Of a stretch of DNA of 64,000 nt, positions 11,210 through 22,463 are shown piece by piece. The notes under the pieces were generated by a model that saw nothing but the letters and a program-made list of their open reading frames with translations, did no database searches and was not told where the DNA came from. Location: positions 62,344,969-62,408,968 of the forward strand of contig OX377205.1 of assembly GCA_947396885.1 (NCBI GenBank), given 5' to 3'. The position numbers and the translations under genes are program-made. How positions within the stretch are numbered: the stretch's first letter is position 1; every line of letters starts with the position of its first letter. This stretch comes from Heligmosomoides polygyrus polygyrus. Taxonomy: Eukaryota; Nematoda; Chromadorea; Rhabditida; Heligmosomidae.

Positions 11210-12255
11210 CCTCTTCACTGGACCCCCCCCCCCTTAACTGGTGCCATATCACTGATTCACCTTTATTTTCAGCCCTTTTCCGGTTCACCCTTCACTGGTC
11301 CCCCTCCCCTTCGTCGTCCTTCGTCGTCCGTCGTCTTTACTGGTCCTCCCTTTACTGATCCCCTCTCCACTGGACCCCCTTTTATTCATCAACCCATTTC
11401 TTCACCGATCCCCATTGCTGGTCCCACCCTCACTGGTCCCCCTTTTATTCATCAACCCTTTTCAGGTCCTCCTCCACTTGCCCCTCCTCCCTCCCCTTCA
11501 CCGGTCCCTATTTCTGGTCCCTTCCTCACCGCTCCCTTTTCACCTGGTCCCCCTTCACTGGACCCGTCTGCCCCACCCCATTCACCGGTCCCCATTAATG
11601 GTCGGTTCCTCACCGGTCCTCCCTTCACCTAGTCTTTTCTTCACTGGCCAATCTTCTACCGGTCCCCCTTCACTAAACCCCTCCCCCTTTCACTGGACCC
11701 CTCCCCCTTAACCGGTTCCCATTACTGGTCCCTTCCTCACCGGTCCGCTTTTCACCTGGTCCCCCCTAACTTGTCAACCTTCTACCGGTCCTCCTTTCAT
11801 TGGACCCCTCCCCCTTCACCGGTTCCTTCCTCACCGGTCCCCCCCCCCCTCCCCTCTTCACCTGTCCCCCTTCACTTGTCAACCTTTCACCTGTCCCCCC
11901 TCCACTGGACCCCTCCCCCTCACCGGTCTCCATTACTGGTCGCTTCTTCACCGGTCCCCCTTCACCTAGTCCCCTTCTTTACTGGCCAACCTTCTACCGG
12001 TCCACCCCCCCCCCCTTCACTAACCCCCCCCCCCTTCACCGGTCTCCCTTCACCTAGTCCCCTTCTTTACTGGCCAACCTTCTACCGGTCCACCCCCCCC
12101 CTTCACTAAACCCCCCCCCTTCACCGGTCCCCATTATGGTCCCTTCCTCACCGGTCCCCCTTCACCTGGTCCCTCCTTTATTGGTCAACCCTTTACCGGT
12201 CCCCTTGCTGGACCCCATCCTTCACCGGTCCCCCATTACCGGTCCTACCTTCACT
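11210..12255. repeat. Pyrimidine-rich minisatellite (CACCGGTCCCC type)
   Basis: Over 1 kb of irregular repeats of TTCACCGGTCCCC, CACTGGACCCC and CCATTACTGGTC on the plus strand, with C runs up to about 13. Strong strand asymmetry creates long Pro/Ser/Thr-rich frames in several phases, which are not genes. Confidence 0.85.
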
Positions 12256-12259
12256 GGTA

Positions 12260-12680
12260 ACTCGCCGTGATAATCCGGAACCCCCGGCGCGACATCGTTG
12301 ACACGTCGTTCGAATCTGGAAGGCCTTTCTCGACATTGGTGACACCTCTTCTGAACACGGACGCCTGCTGAATAACGTAGGTGACATGTGTTATCAACCC
12401 GAACGTGCTTTGCACAACATCGTTGACACGTCGTGTGAATCCGGAACCCTGACTCGACATCGTTGACACATCGTCTGGATCCGGACAGGTCTTTCGCGAC
12501 ATTGGTGAGACCTCTTCTGAACCCAGGCACCTGATGAACGACGTCGATGACACCTCTTCTGAACTCCGACGCTCGCTTTCGCGACGTCGATGACACATGT
12601 TCGCAACTCGAACGCCTTTTGCGCGACGTCGGCGACACGTCTTCTGACCCCTCTCAACATGACGTAGGTGACCTCGCCTG
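12260..12680. repeat. 42-bp minisatellite, copy B
   Basis: About ten units with the core CGACATCGTTGACACGTC and GAACCCGGACGCC at 42-base spacing, homologous to the array at 140-530. Confidence 0.8.
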
Positions 12681-12777
12681 AACCCGGATGGCTACTACTC
12701 GACGTTTACGAAGCGCAAGATGGACAGACGGACGGACAGACGGAAGAACAGACACAACCGCTTACTCTTTTATATAT

Positions 12778-12820
12778 ACAAGTGCTCCGGCACGCCTAAC
12801 GGCGTGTCTCGCACTTGCGC
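12778..12820. other. Terminal hairpin of HINE-like module
   Basis: CAAGTGC pairs with GCACTTG, and the inner GCACGCC pairs with GGCGTG around a TAAC loop. It comes directly after the TTTATATATA motif. The hairpins at 11028 and 27770 use a similar loop (CCTA[AC]NGG). Confidence 0.6.
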
Positions 12821-14284
12821 GCTTCTCACGACTTTGCAGCACTGACCTATGGAAAGTAGTTTTTGTAAAACATAAAATTCGATAACATCTAGGACCTGGT
12901 GCGTATTTTATGAGCATCAAGCCGGCCAGCAACCTAATTGGTTTGTGCTGCGCAGTACTTCAGGTTGCTCCTCCACAACCGTCCTCATTCTCAACGGCTA
13001 GCGTTTCCAGATATCGTCGACATGTCTTCCGAAGCCAGGTTCCCCCTCACTCGTTTCTTCTCACTGGATCTAATTGATGGTCCGCCTTCAGTGGGCTTCC
13101 CCCCCCCCCTCTTTAGTCCATCACCTTCCTGGTCCCAACTCCTGGCCCACTTCTTTGCTTCCACTATTGACCCTCTACTGGTATCTTCTTGCTGGTATCC
13201 CCGTCCTGGCCCCTCCTCCAGGTTGTTTCTTTCCTTCCTGATCGCTCTCCTGGTTCATCCTAGAGGTCCCACTTACTGCCCTTCTCCACCATAACCTTAG
13301 TGGTCCTCCCATGCTCACGGCAGACGTCGGCGACACGATTCAGAATCAGGGCGCTTGTTGCGCAATGTAGCGGGCCAGTCTTCTGAATCCAGAAGCTCAG
13401 AAGATCCGTCTTCCGAATCCAGGAGCTGAGGAGCTTGCAGTCGGCGCTGTGTCGAGCATGAAGAGGCTATGCTTATGGCAGATTCCTTGTTCCCCGTATA
13501 AATTCCCTTATGACTCCTTTCTTGTTGGTTCCCCGTCCCGGTTCCGCTTCCAGGTCCATTCTTCTAGGTGGATCCCTACCCCCTTGGAATCCTCCTTACT
13601 ACTCTACCCCAATTAAGTAGCCTCCCGCGCTCACGACACGACGACAGCGAGCGAACGCCCACTGCACGACATCGGTGCCACATCTTCTGAATCCGGTATC
13701 TCTTACCGGTAATGGATCCCCTTGCTGATCCTCCTTACTGGTAACCCTCTACTGGTCCCTCCTTACTGCCTAAACCCTTCTTGGTGCCACCTCCTGGCCT
13801 GCTTCATTGTTCCCTCTATCGATCCCCCCCATCCCGATGCCTCCTCCAGGTCGCTCCCTCCTAGTCGCTGTCGATTCTCCAACCTCAAAGTCCCCCTTCT
13901 ACTCTTCCTCTTTAGTGGTATTTTCATATTAATGGTACGATGTCGGCGGCTTCTGAATCTGGACGCTCAGAAACGCGCGTAGGTGCTGTTGTGTTAAGCA
14001 GTAAAGGGCTGCGCTTTCCCTGCTGCAGTACATGCTACGTTCAATAGCAAATTTTGCCCGCGCTGTAGATGATGCGGCGTATCTCACTGAGCTTAAATCA
14101 CTCGACCGCTCTCGCTGTGGATGATACGGCGTACCTCACTTAGATCACTCAAACGTCATCGACCGCTAACTCAATTATATAGTGGTAGATATAAAAATAG
14201 GAAATAAGATATGGTGAGCAATAAGCCGCTTATCTGAGTTTGCCGCTGTGAATTCTCTGCTTAAGTTATGTAAGTCGTTGATGA

Positions 14285-14505
14285 ATCCGACGTCAGGAGA
14301 CATATCGAAAGATGACAAGTGGGCTCGCAGTATCGTCAGCACTGGGCTACCGGAGTCGTCCGCACAAAGAAGCCTACGAAGCCTTCGCTTAAGCAGAGCA
14401 TGAGGAGAAGGTCGAGAGTGTCCTCGACTTGCTAATAGAGGAATATCGGCCGGTAAAAGTTTATAGCATGAGTAAATTGAAAGGTGCACGATTGTTAAGT
14501 TACTG
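14285..14505 (+). pseudogene. LINE ORF1-like fragment, copy 2
   Basis: Duplicate of the fragment at 705-925. An extra insertion near 14368 (AAAGAAGCCTACGAAGCC) and a lost base break the reading between the GLPES block and the VESVLDLLIEEYRPVKVYSM block. Copy 1 is therefore the better preserved. Confidence 0.4.
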
Positions 14506-15499
14506 TTACCTTCTAAATCTCACTGGCATACTGTGCATGCGAACGCTCGATTGTTGCGCTTGTTGCGCTGGAGCTCGATGGCCTAATCATACGCAGGAGT
14601 ATGACTCCGGAGGAGTATAAGAAAGAAAACGACGCAATAGCAAAGCTAAATGCAAAGAATGGTGCTGTATCGAGGTGGTCTTGCAAACGTCAATGATCCG
14701 GGATTCAGGCTTAGCTCGGGAAACGGTGTCATGCTATCTTCCTAGTCTTGAAGAGCTTCTTATTTAATGCGAAAAGTGTTGTAAATAAGTTACATCACCT
14801 ACATCACTTTCTCTCTACATCCTCGATTTAATAATGTCATCTCCCCTAAAGCCGTGTAAATCACATGTTTGTTTTACTCTCCCTAAGTGTCACATACCTT
14901 GATGTCGTCGGCGTAGAGCTGTACTTTTACTGATACATGAATTTTGATTTACTTGGAAGATCAAAATAATAGGTGACAAAACGGAGGACACCACCATGAG
15001 GGCCTACCATGAGAGAGGACACTTAAAGAGGAAAAACGTTTTGATAAGGAATTATTCAGTCTTGCCCATATATGGTGATCCAAAAGATATTCAAACCAAT
15101 TCAATAGGCTGGCATCGATTTCTACTTACTCTTGCCTAAGGTAAGAATTAGTTTGGAGTGATTTACTCTATCAAATTTCTTAGATAAATCAAAGTAAGGA
15201 AAAGCTATTAAAGTCGTTGTCCGCCCTTACCACGCGGTACACAACACCAGACACCAGCCCAAGCGATTTATTCGACCACCAGAATCTCAAACGTGGGTAA
15301 TTAAACCGATACGAATTAAATGCAAAACATCAATAGAGCCGAGAAGTGAACAATATCATGTGAGCAATCGACCAATAAAAATAGAGATGTCTGTACTTCC
15401 TCTCGCTCCTGTCTTTCCTCTAGCTTTATATTCTGCTATGTAAGTGTTTTCTAAGATGCACGGAGCCATATTCCGCTGGCTGAGCTGAAAAATTTTATG

Positions 15500-16630
15500 T
15501 TTTGGAATCATAGCGCGCAGCCTTCGCTGACCCACGTTCTTGCTAATTTTCTCAGCCTGCTGACTCAGTCTGCGCGTTCTCTGATTATCGCTCTACCGCG
15601 CATACTCCGTCGCCCGAAAAATGACATGAGGGACCCATGGAATTATGTGGGACCTGAGAAAAGAACCAAATCACGATTAAGGGCGTGCAGCCTTGACATG
15701 GAGTTCCATCGAGCTTCCTTTGCGTTCTGTAGCTGTTTCTTATCACCTCGCTAAATTCCGGTAGACGGCAGAGCGCGGAGTGATGTACCACATCACGACA
15801 ATGGCAGTAGACGGTATGGTACTTTTTGCACAGCAGTCCTCTCCATACAGTCTCTCCAGGCAATTACACAGGCGCTTCTCCGCGACGACACATCGACGTT
15901 CTTCCGCTTCTGTAGCTCAGAACACGAATCGGAATAATAAGTTCCTCTAGCCTCGCAGAATGCTTCAAAAGGCGTTGCTTAGCGCGGTGGATTCTCCCTT
16001 GGTGGAGTCGTCTTGGCGGACATGTTCGTCCATTTTCCAGCTTACTAATGATGTCGTCAAAATTGCCAATAGTCTGCTGAACGCTGCGAATTTCTTCCTC
16101 GATTCGTCTACGCGCTTAGTCGTCATCGGCGTGGTTGACTTCAGGATTCCGTTGCTCATCCTGTATCTGCTCGTCATTTTAGCGCTCCTCCTGCATCTGT
16201 GCATCTTGCTGAACCTCATTTGCCACGTTGTCGGCGTTCTCTCGCGCATCAAGATCCTCTTCCTCAGATGTAGATCGACCTCGACCCCGTCTACAGCATC
16301 ATCATCTGCGGCATTGTTACCTGCGGCATCGTCTGTCTGAAGCTCCTATATAAATTCGGCATTCTCTGCGATGACGTCGCCGACCCCGGCAGCAGCAACG
16401 CGGACGACAAGGGGTTGGCGTACCTCCTTAAGTTCAGAAAGCGAGCGCTGTATTTAAGGCAATGTCCTGCATGCTTCATTTTCGAAATTCATTGCAGGTT
16501 GTTCTGCTCGTCTTGCAGCTCTATGCGCATGACCTAAAGCGTTGAACGGATGCCTCCCAGGGTCGCAACTGGTCGCTAACTACTGCCTCTATATTTTGGA
16601 AGTTCAAAGAAACGGGTTGCCGTCTAAGAT
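15500..16630 (-). pseudogene. Coiled-coil, gag-like remnant, copy 2
   Basis: Counterpart of 2150-3290 with the same charged helical blocks and acidic linker, interrupted at different places. A Cys/His-containing piece (KKYHTVYCHCRDVVHHSALC) is readable at about 15840-15770 and could be a degenerate zinc-binding motif. Function in a Gag is inferred only. Confidence 0.35.
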
Positions 16631-16682
16631 TTCTTGGCTGCTATCACCATGACCAAAACTGATGCGACATGATTTTCCGAGC

Positions 16683-16992
16683 TATGAGAAGCGCGTGTAG
16701 CGCAGTCTGAGGAGGCGCGACTGCCGCGTGCACCCGATACCAGTTCCTGGTTCGGATTTCCCGCCCAGGCCAACCAAGCCTTCCATCCCTCCGGGGTCGG
16801 TGATTGGTACCAGACTTGTCTGGGAAGGATAAAGCGCTGACTTGTTCATCAGCTGGCCACCGCAAGTCATTGTATGGCCAAATACGCATTCATGTCGCCT
16901 CCACGACATCCCGTAGAAGTAGAATGCGCTGGCGCATCCCAGAAGGGATTGAGTAACGCCGTCCTTTATCCTTTATCCTTTATGAGAAGCGC
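16683..16992 (+). mobile_element. tRNA-derived SINE with 12-bp target-site duplication
   Basis: The insert 16695-16980 is flanked by TATGAGAAGCGC on both sides (16683-16694 and 16981-16992), and copy 1 has one uninterrupted copy of that site. The head contains an A-box-like TAGCGCAGTCTGAGG. A B-box-like GGTTCGGATTT follows about 50 bases later, as in a tRNA-derived RNA polymerase III promoter. The tail is a (TTTATCC)n array. A second, inverted copy lies at 30426-30655. Confidence 0.85.
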
Positions 16993-17108
16993 AGGTAGTG
17001 AGAAAAATGTTCGCAACTGTGAGCGGCAGTGCAGGAATTGAAGACGTAAGCGATCAACTTGTAGGTCAAGCAACTCGAAATCATAAATTTCAAGAGAGTG
17101 GTCATTTT

Positions 17109-17291
17109 TCAACGAACAGAAATGACGAAGAATCGTGTTTTCTCTAACGTGCAATGGTATTTGTCCCAGCAAAGTGTTACGACGCGGTCGTAGAGTTGCT
17201 CGGGATTCGGTAACGGCGATATGGCATCTTGAGTCTCTCGCAGTTGACGTTGAAGGTCTCGCAGTTGTTCACGAAGCTCACGGTTGCCCAT
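17109..17291 (-). pseudogene. Short charged ORF, copy 2
   Basis: Near-identical to 3480-3665, with the same start and the same coiled-coil and PEQLYDRVVTLCWD segments. Its C-terminal few residues differ. Conservation of the frame between duplicates reflects recent duplication rather than proven selection. Confidence 0.35.
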
Positions 17292-17409
17292 TCTCTGAAA
17301 AATTTAAGTAATTCGAATTGGTCCTTTTTCTTTCAGCGCACCTAGTGCGTTTCTTCTCTTCGACTCCTCGAATCGATTTCAGGCTTGAACTACTGAGCGA
17401 ATGTCAAGT

Positions 17410-19170
17410 CTACGAGTCATCACTACTAGAGCGCCGGCGTATTGATTTCTTGGCTCTACAGCAAATTGCGCTTGTAATTCGAAAGACTAGCCAGAGAAGG
17501 CGCAAACCATAAGCATTGATGAGAATATATGAAAAAATGAAGGAGTTCGATAGGATGACGAAGACAATGAGGAGAGTTTTGTACGAAGTAAACAAAACGT
17601 CCGCAATGCGACCTAGGTCAGGCCACTGAAATTCGTCGTAAGAACTGTGCTCTTGCCATCAGTCCTGGATAATACGGGAGGGTGAATAGAGTTTATATAT
17701 TTTAAAATTCCACTTAGATGAAAGTGGATTTTTTCCTCTACACAGGAAACGATGCATTTGAGGAGTCGGCGCGAAAACAAAACGAAAACGCAGCGTTGAT
17801 TTCGGACTGCATGGTCCAAATGGAACTAAAAAGGTATTATCACCGCAAAGTAGCTCCTCAAAGGTTGCTAATTCTGCTTTACAGCGAACATTTGAGAAGG
17901 CTTTGAGCAATGATAGCAACGCTGCAATGGAGCATTTTATATGATGTATTTCTGACTTTGAACGTTTTCGATCGCCATATTCAGTGTTTTATGAAACGTT
18001 ACGAATATCTCTATGAGATGAGATAAGCTATTTTGACTGCCAACGGCGATCCATCATGTTTTCTATTTCTGACGTAGTCTTGAGAGGTAGCTTTAGGTGA
18101 ATTCTTTCGAGCTCTTCCTCTACATTCGAAGAAGAGCAATCCATACTACTTTGAACTCTGTAGCGTTGCATTTGCAGTCGTCTGAAAACATGCAATGTCC
18201 AGGGGTCCAGGGGGTTGGGGGTGAGCGGGCCAGGGGGACGAGGGGTTAGAACACTCGTCCTCGCTTCCCCCCCCCCGCGTCTTGCCGTTCTGCTCCAAAA
18301 CATCTTCAGTAATGACTTCCAATTTAACTTATTCAGCCCAGCGCATACATCGAAGCACCTCATAAACCTTTGCACTCAGAGGATTAGCGTACACCCGATA
18401 AAATAGGCAACCTGAGCTTAAGGAAAAACCGATGCACCCAAATCCGCCACAGGATTCCAAATAACCAGTGCGGCCAGAGAATTGTTTGCCTTGCTCCCGT
18501 TTAGGTATAAGACTGGTGCTGTTGATGCATTTTTCTCCAGAACAAGATCCCATATGGTTGATAGCGCTTACTCTCCAAAACCTCCAGAGTGGTGGAGGGC
18601 GTAAAAATAATGTTTCGTTGTCGCATTCTTACCAGCGAATCTTCACATTCGCTACTAGGGTATTGCTCTTTACAAGGTGCAAACCTGCTTTGCTTTTGAA
18701 AGTACTGAGCTTCAGCACTTCAGATGGGCTAGCGGAACATTGTTTGCCCTTATCGGTGCGGGTGCAGAGGTTACGTGATATTCCAACACATTAACATGTT
18801 GGCAACCTTGAACATTTTTGTAACTATATGAAGTAACATAAAAGCAACCGATAATGCTGCCGTCAGTCTTGCACGAGCAGAAGGACTCGCTCCTCCTCTG
18901 CGAAGAGTGCGCAGCATCCCTAGGCATCCTCTCCCTGCGTAGCGCACTATGGGTAAGAATACCATGCGTCCGCCATAAAACAAGATGCGCAACGGTTTTC
19001 CAACTATTATAGGCACGTACAAGAATACGTATACAAAGGCGATTATTCCATACAGGCTGAGCGCACTTACGAGGATGCTCCAAAGGGCCAACTTTCAGGT
19101 TTAAATAGGACAGAAGCGTAGATCCAACATTCGACATTTGCGCATGATAATGATATGATGTGATGCGCAT
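17410..19170 (-). pseudogene. Env-like class II (phlebovirus Gc-type) glycoprotein remnant, copy 2
   Basis: Same architecture as the copy-1 remnant. Around 18480-18400 it shows a compact Cys/Gly/aromatic loop (ESCGGFGC) followed by a further Cys-containing strand. This resembles the fusion-loop region of phlebovirus-like class II glycoproteins. The C-terminal hydrophobic anchor is readable near 17590-17410 and ends in a basic, Ser-rich tail. About 295 bp of the ectodomain is deleted relative to copy 1 and frames are broken at several points, so no intact glycoprotein is encoded. Confidence 0.55.
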
Positions 19171-20430
19171 GATAAGATCTGGAGTAAGCTTTGCGTCTTA
19201 TTGGAACTGATGCTTCCACAATTCATGCCGGAACTTTTTCGCTTGAATGAGTAGGGGCACCAGCAAGCCTAGAGGCTATACTGAAGCTATTTGACGCGCT
19301 ACTGTCCGTTTCGTCACGGTGTCTGATAACGGAAGTAAGCAAGCGACGGTAGTAGAGTCCAATTCGGCGTTCCATGGAATGCCTAAAACCTTATGTGTCA
19401 TTGTAACAGCGCATGGTTCTTCCGGCATTTTTTGTCGCAGACCTTCGTTATTTGAAAGGAACTCCCCTCCAATTCATTCTTATCTCTCCGAAGCACTGCC
19501 GCGATTGGCAAGCCTTTTGTGACATCTCCTCTTCGAAGTGTTCTGAGAGAATGAGATTATTGACATAAATGTTGTCTCTAATTTTGTCTGAAAGCGCCTG
19601 ACTTTTCACTCTGCTTCGAAGATGATGGTGAAAGGTTGCGCCTAAAAGATACGAAGAAACGTTGAGTCCAAACGTTACTCGAGTAAATCTATAAGTGATG
19701 ATGTTTTCTTCATCTGGTGGCGCATTCACCTCTTTAACCCAGAAAAATCTTGTTGCATCTCTATCAGCTTCATGAACATCAACCTGGAGAAAGGCTTTTT
19801 CCACATCAGACGTTGCAACGAACTTGGGTATTCCGATGTGCAGCAATAGAACGTGAAGTTCTGGAAGTATGAGTGACCCTTGATGTATTAGATCATTCAA
19901 TGAAGGGCAGTTTTTGAAGTGAGCAGAGGCATCGAATACTGTTCGCAACTTCGTCGTTTGCTTGTGAGGAGTTACCACTGGTTGAGGTAAATAGTGCAGT
20001 ACTGAGCCTTGAGGTGGTGGCACATCCTCAATTTCTTTTATGATGCTTTTTCTTCTGCATTTCAAATGTCTTGTCATATTCAAGTAATAGTTCTGGAGTT
20101 TTTTGTGGCACCTGAACAACTGAGTGCAAGCGGTTTAGCGCAATTGCTTTGTTGCTCGGTAATGAAGAGTGGTGTTCCTTGAATGGGAATCTGACATAAT
20201 ATCCATCTCCGCGTTTTTGTATCGTGTTTTCGAAAAACTTAGCAACCTCTATGTCTATTGCTTCTGCTTCTGCATTCTTTGACTCATCGTCAACGTGAGT
20301 AAAAGTATTAATTGAGGCTCCTGGCGTAGGATGAACACCTGCCACTTGGTGTCTTTGCTTAAAAGCATCTCCTTGGCGCCCAGTAAACAAGTATCCTAAT
20401 TTGGATCGCACAAGCTGGAATCATGATGGT
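19170..20430 (-). pseudogene. BEL/Pao reverse transcriptase remnant
   Basis: The minus strand encodes most of a BEL/Pao RT. An N-terminal stretch at 20411-20028 includes GDGYYVRFPFKEHHSSLPSN. After a frameshift comes the frame 20119-19448 with QPVVTPHKQTTKLRTVFDAS, TSDVEKAFLQVDVHEADRDA and RFFWV. The catalytic box reads NIYVNNLIL, so both Asp of the usual Y-V-D-D are replaced by Asn. That and the frameshifts indicate an inactive copy. Segments typical of the region after RT follow at 19341-19170, and the env-like remnant begins where RNase H and integrase should be. Confidence 0.8.
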
Positions 20431-21115
20431 AACTTGTAGCTGGATATGGGACATCGAGTAATTGTCATAATTGGTCGCACCCCAAAAGAATCTGAGGTTT
20501 CGATTCTTTTTCGTACTCCGCCTTTGATAAGGAAATGCTGTGCTGCTTAATGAATGCCACATCCATGTCCGTAAGATGCGCAGTAGTGCTGGCTGATGTG
20601 AGAACTAGTGTGGTGTAGAGGCGCATTTCGTGCTTTTTTCCCTGCCTATCCTAACGAACCACTTTGGCTATTCCACATATTGTATGCTTCGGTGTATGAG
20701 AACCAAATGAATTAATCCTAATTTCTTTTCTATATCGCAGACAACTCCTAGTTCCTCTGCTGGGTTTTCGTTAATGAAGGACTGATCTGCTCCAGTGTCC
20801 AGTAGTAGATCAACGTGCTTCCATGTGTTGCGAATTGAGTCTCGCACTGCGCAACCCCAGTTAGAAGTAAAACTTTGTTGGCAGTAGTGCGAACACCACA
20901 GCTTCCGCTACAGAAGACCTGGTTGTCTTCTACCAAGGCTGGAGCGCTGTTTCATCTTTCTGAGAATCAACTCGAAAAATTGTTTTGTGGACAACTTTCT
21001 TGTTAATCTTCTTTTACAGTTAACTTCTTCATTCTTAATATGAAAGCTGATGTCGGAGCACACTTTTCTATAGAGCGCACAAGACGAAGAAAGCCTAGCC
21101 TTCTTGTTCAAAAGG
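20430..21115 (-). pseudogene. BEL/Pao Gag C-terminus and aspartic protease remnant
   Basis: Broken minus-strand frames give a basic segment with KQFFELILRKMKQRSSL, then VEDNQVFCSGSCGVRTTANK. In another phase a protease-like LLLDTGADQSFINENPAEEL follows (about 20805-20745), with the D-T-G active-site triad. The order protease then RT is that of BEL/Pao elements. Homology stops near 21115, so most of Gag and the 5' LTR are missing. Confidence 0.65.
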
Positions 21116-21429
21116 TTTAGAATTTGCTTACTTTTGCTAGCAAATAATAGATAATATAAATATATAGATAATCTCTATCTGCCACCAAGATAACAAAGAG
21201 GAACACAATTTTTGAATCCTCATTCATTGCTGCACAAAACCTCATGTATAAGTTATTTATAGATTGGAAGTCATTGAAAACAATCCAGTTGATACACGTG
21301 AATTATTGATTTAGGCTAGTAAAGCCCGTATTGAAAATTTTGTCATAGATAGTAGCTGAGAAGGATTACAGTCGAGTATTTGCATTCACAGTGTGCTAGT
21401 AAGATTTAAAAAGTAACAGTAACTTCACC

Positions 21430-21525
21430 GTTTGCTTCCAATTTGCATATTCTATAAACTTTTACCGGACGGTATTCCACTTCTAGCACGGCGAGCTCAC
21501 TTGTCCTCTTTCGATATGTCTCCTG
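21430..21525 (-). mobile_element. Inverted, deleted relative of the LINE ORF1 fragment
   Basis: The plus strand contains TATAAACTTTTACCGGACGG and CACTTGTCCTCTTTCGATAT. Both are reverse-complement matches to parts of 705-890, with the intervening piece deleted. It lies just right of the BEL/Pao remnant of copy 2, in opposite orientation to the fragment at 14285. Confidence 0.6.
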
Positions 21526-21589
21526 GAAGTTTGGTCATTAATACCTGCAGCATTTGTTCTTAACTGCACGCGTTGATTTAACTTGAATA

Positions 21590-21626
21590 TAATTTATTTA
21601 TTTATTTATTTATTTATTTATTATAA
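21590..21626. repeat. (TTTA)n simple repeat
   Basis: Eight or more TTTA units. It probably marks the tail of a minus-strand LINE whose coding part is not recognisable in the following 800 bp. Confidence 0.8.
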
Positions 21627-22463
21627 ATACACCCATATGGATGTGCCAATTTAATGATTCTTGTAGAACACAAACAATACTAAGAAAAACAAGAGAAAAA
21701 GGCTCAGTAGTCAGAAGTAGTCAGATTTAACAAAGCGGAGGCATTTAGAAAAAAAGGCTCACTATCAGTGAGGGTGCACGGCAAGGGGAGAGCCAGAAGA
21801 AATGGAGGACAACCAACCCACAAGAAAAATGTTCCATAAAATGTAAAATGTTTCATATGAACCTGGCCATGGCTTGTATGGAGTCAAATTGCACAAAGAT
21901 ACCTGAATGACTGCGGAATACTGCTACTTAGTGCCAACGAAGATGACTATCACATACCAGTTTCTTGTTTGTGCGACAGAACATGTGCCTGATAGTGGCA
22001 TGCGGCAAGCTGTTAGAACTGGTGTTGCTTTTGATAGCCAGCCTGAGGCACTGGAAGGACGTAGCAGGAGTCATTGAATGTCAAGGGAATTCTAGTGCTC
22101 TAAGCTTCAATGAGGACCACGGCAAGTTGTCTAATTTTTGAGAGAAATTAGGTAGAACATACAACTGGTGGGTGTAAACCAACCAACCAACCAACCATTA
22201 TCGCATTAAATATGACATCGTGGGGCTGTAGAGTCTTGGTAGGAGCCGTTAGGAGCTGACGGGCGTTGGCTGTACTGACGGGCCTCGATCGTGGGTTCGC
22301 TCGCGCAATGTAGAAGAAATGGTCATGGTAGAATGTATGCATGTCTCTAAATATTTTCAATCCTTTCTTCGACAGCTAAGCGTGGAAATCAAAAGAAATG
22401 GATAACCTCTCTAGGTGCTTACCTTACTAGTTGTTGTAACTTTGCTATATATGCGCAGTGTAG
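21627..22463. other. No gene recognised
   Basis: AT-rich DNA with a short (AACC)n run near 22180. It may include upstream noncoding parts of the host gene whose exons begin at 22464. Confidence 0.4.

Larger units (their letters stand above)
11020..14192 (+). mobile_element. HINE/Helentron-like element, copy B
   Basis: It starts with a palindrome (CAGACGTTCAGCGGCC...GGCCGCC), as copy C does at 27768. A 1-kb pyrimidine minisatellite and a 42-bp array follow, then an ACGG-type microsatellite, TTTATATATA and a terminal hairpin near 12780-12820. A second module (12940-14192) homologous to 28730-29450 ends in TCAATTATATAGTGGTAGAT, the same end as copy C. No Rep, helicase or other protein is encoded. 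Confidence 0.5.
14197..19700. repeat. Segmental duplication, copy 2
   Basis: Collinear with 618-6316 at high identity. Private changes are a tRNA-derived SINE at 16695-16980 and two deletions of about 275 and 295 bp. Unlike copy 1, this copy continues without a gap into the upstream BEL/Pao polymerase. Both copies begin just right of a HINE-like element. Confidence 0.9.

Noticed and set aside
11415..12109. Pro/Ser/Thr-rich open frames
   Set aside because: Product of the pyrimidine minisatellite. The same kind of frame is open in several phases.
12193..12660. Arg/Cys-rich minus-strand frames
   Set aside because: Reverse-strand reading of the 42-bp minisatellite.
22175..22196. CCAACCAACCAACCAACCA as a possible regulatory or CRISPR-like repeat
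   Set aside because: A short simple repeat without spacers. CRISPR arrays are not expected in a nuclear genome.
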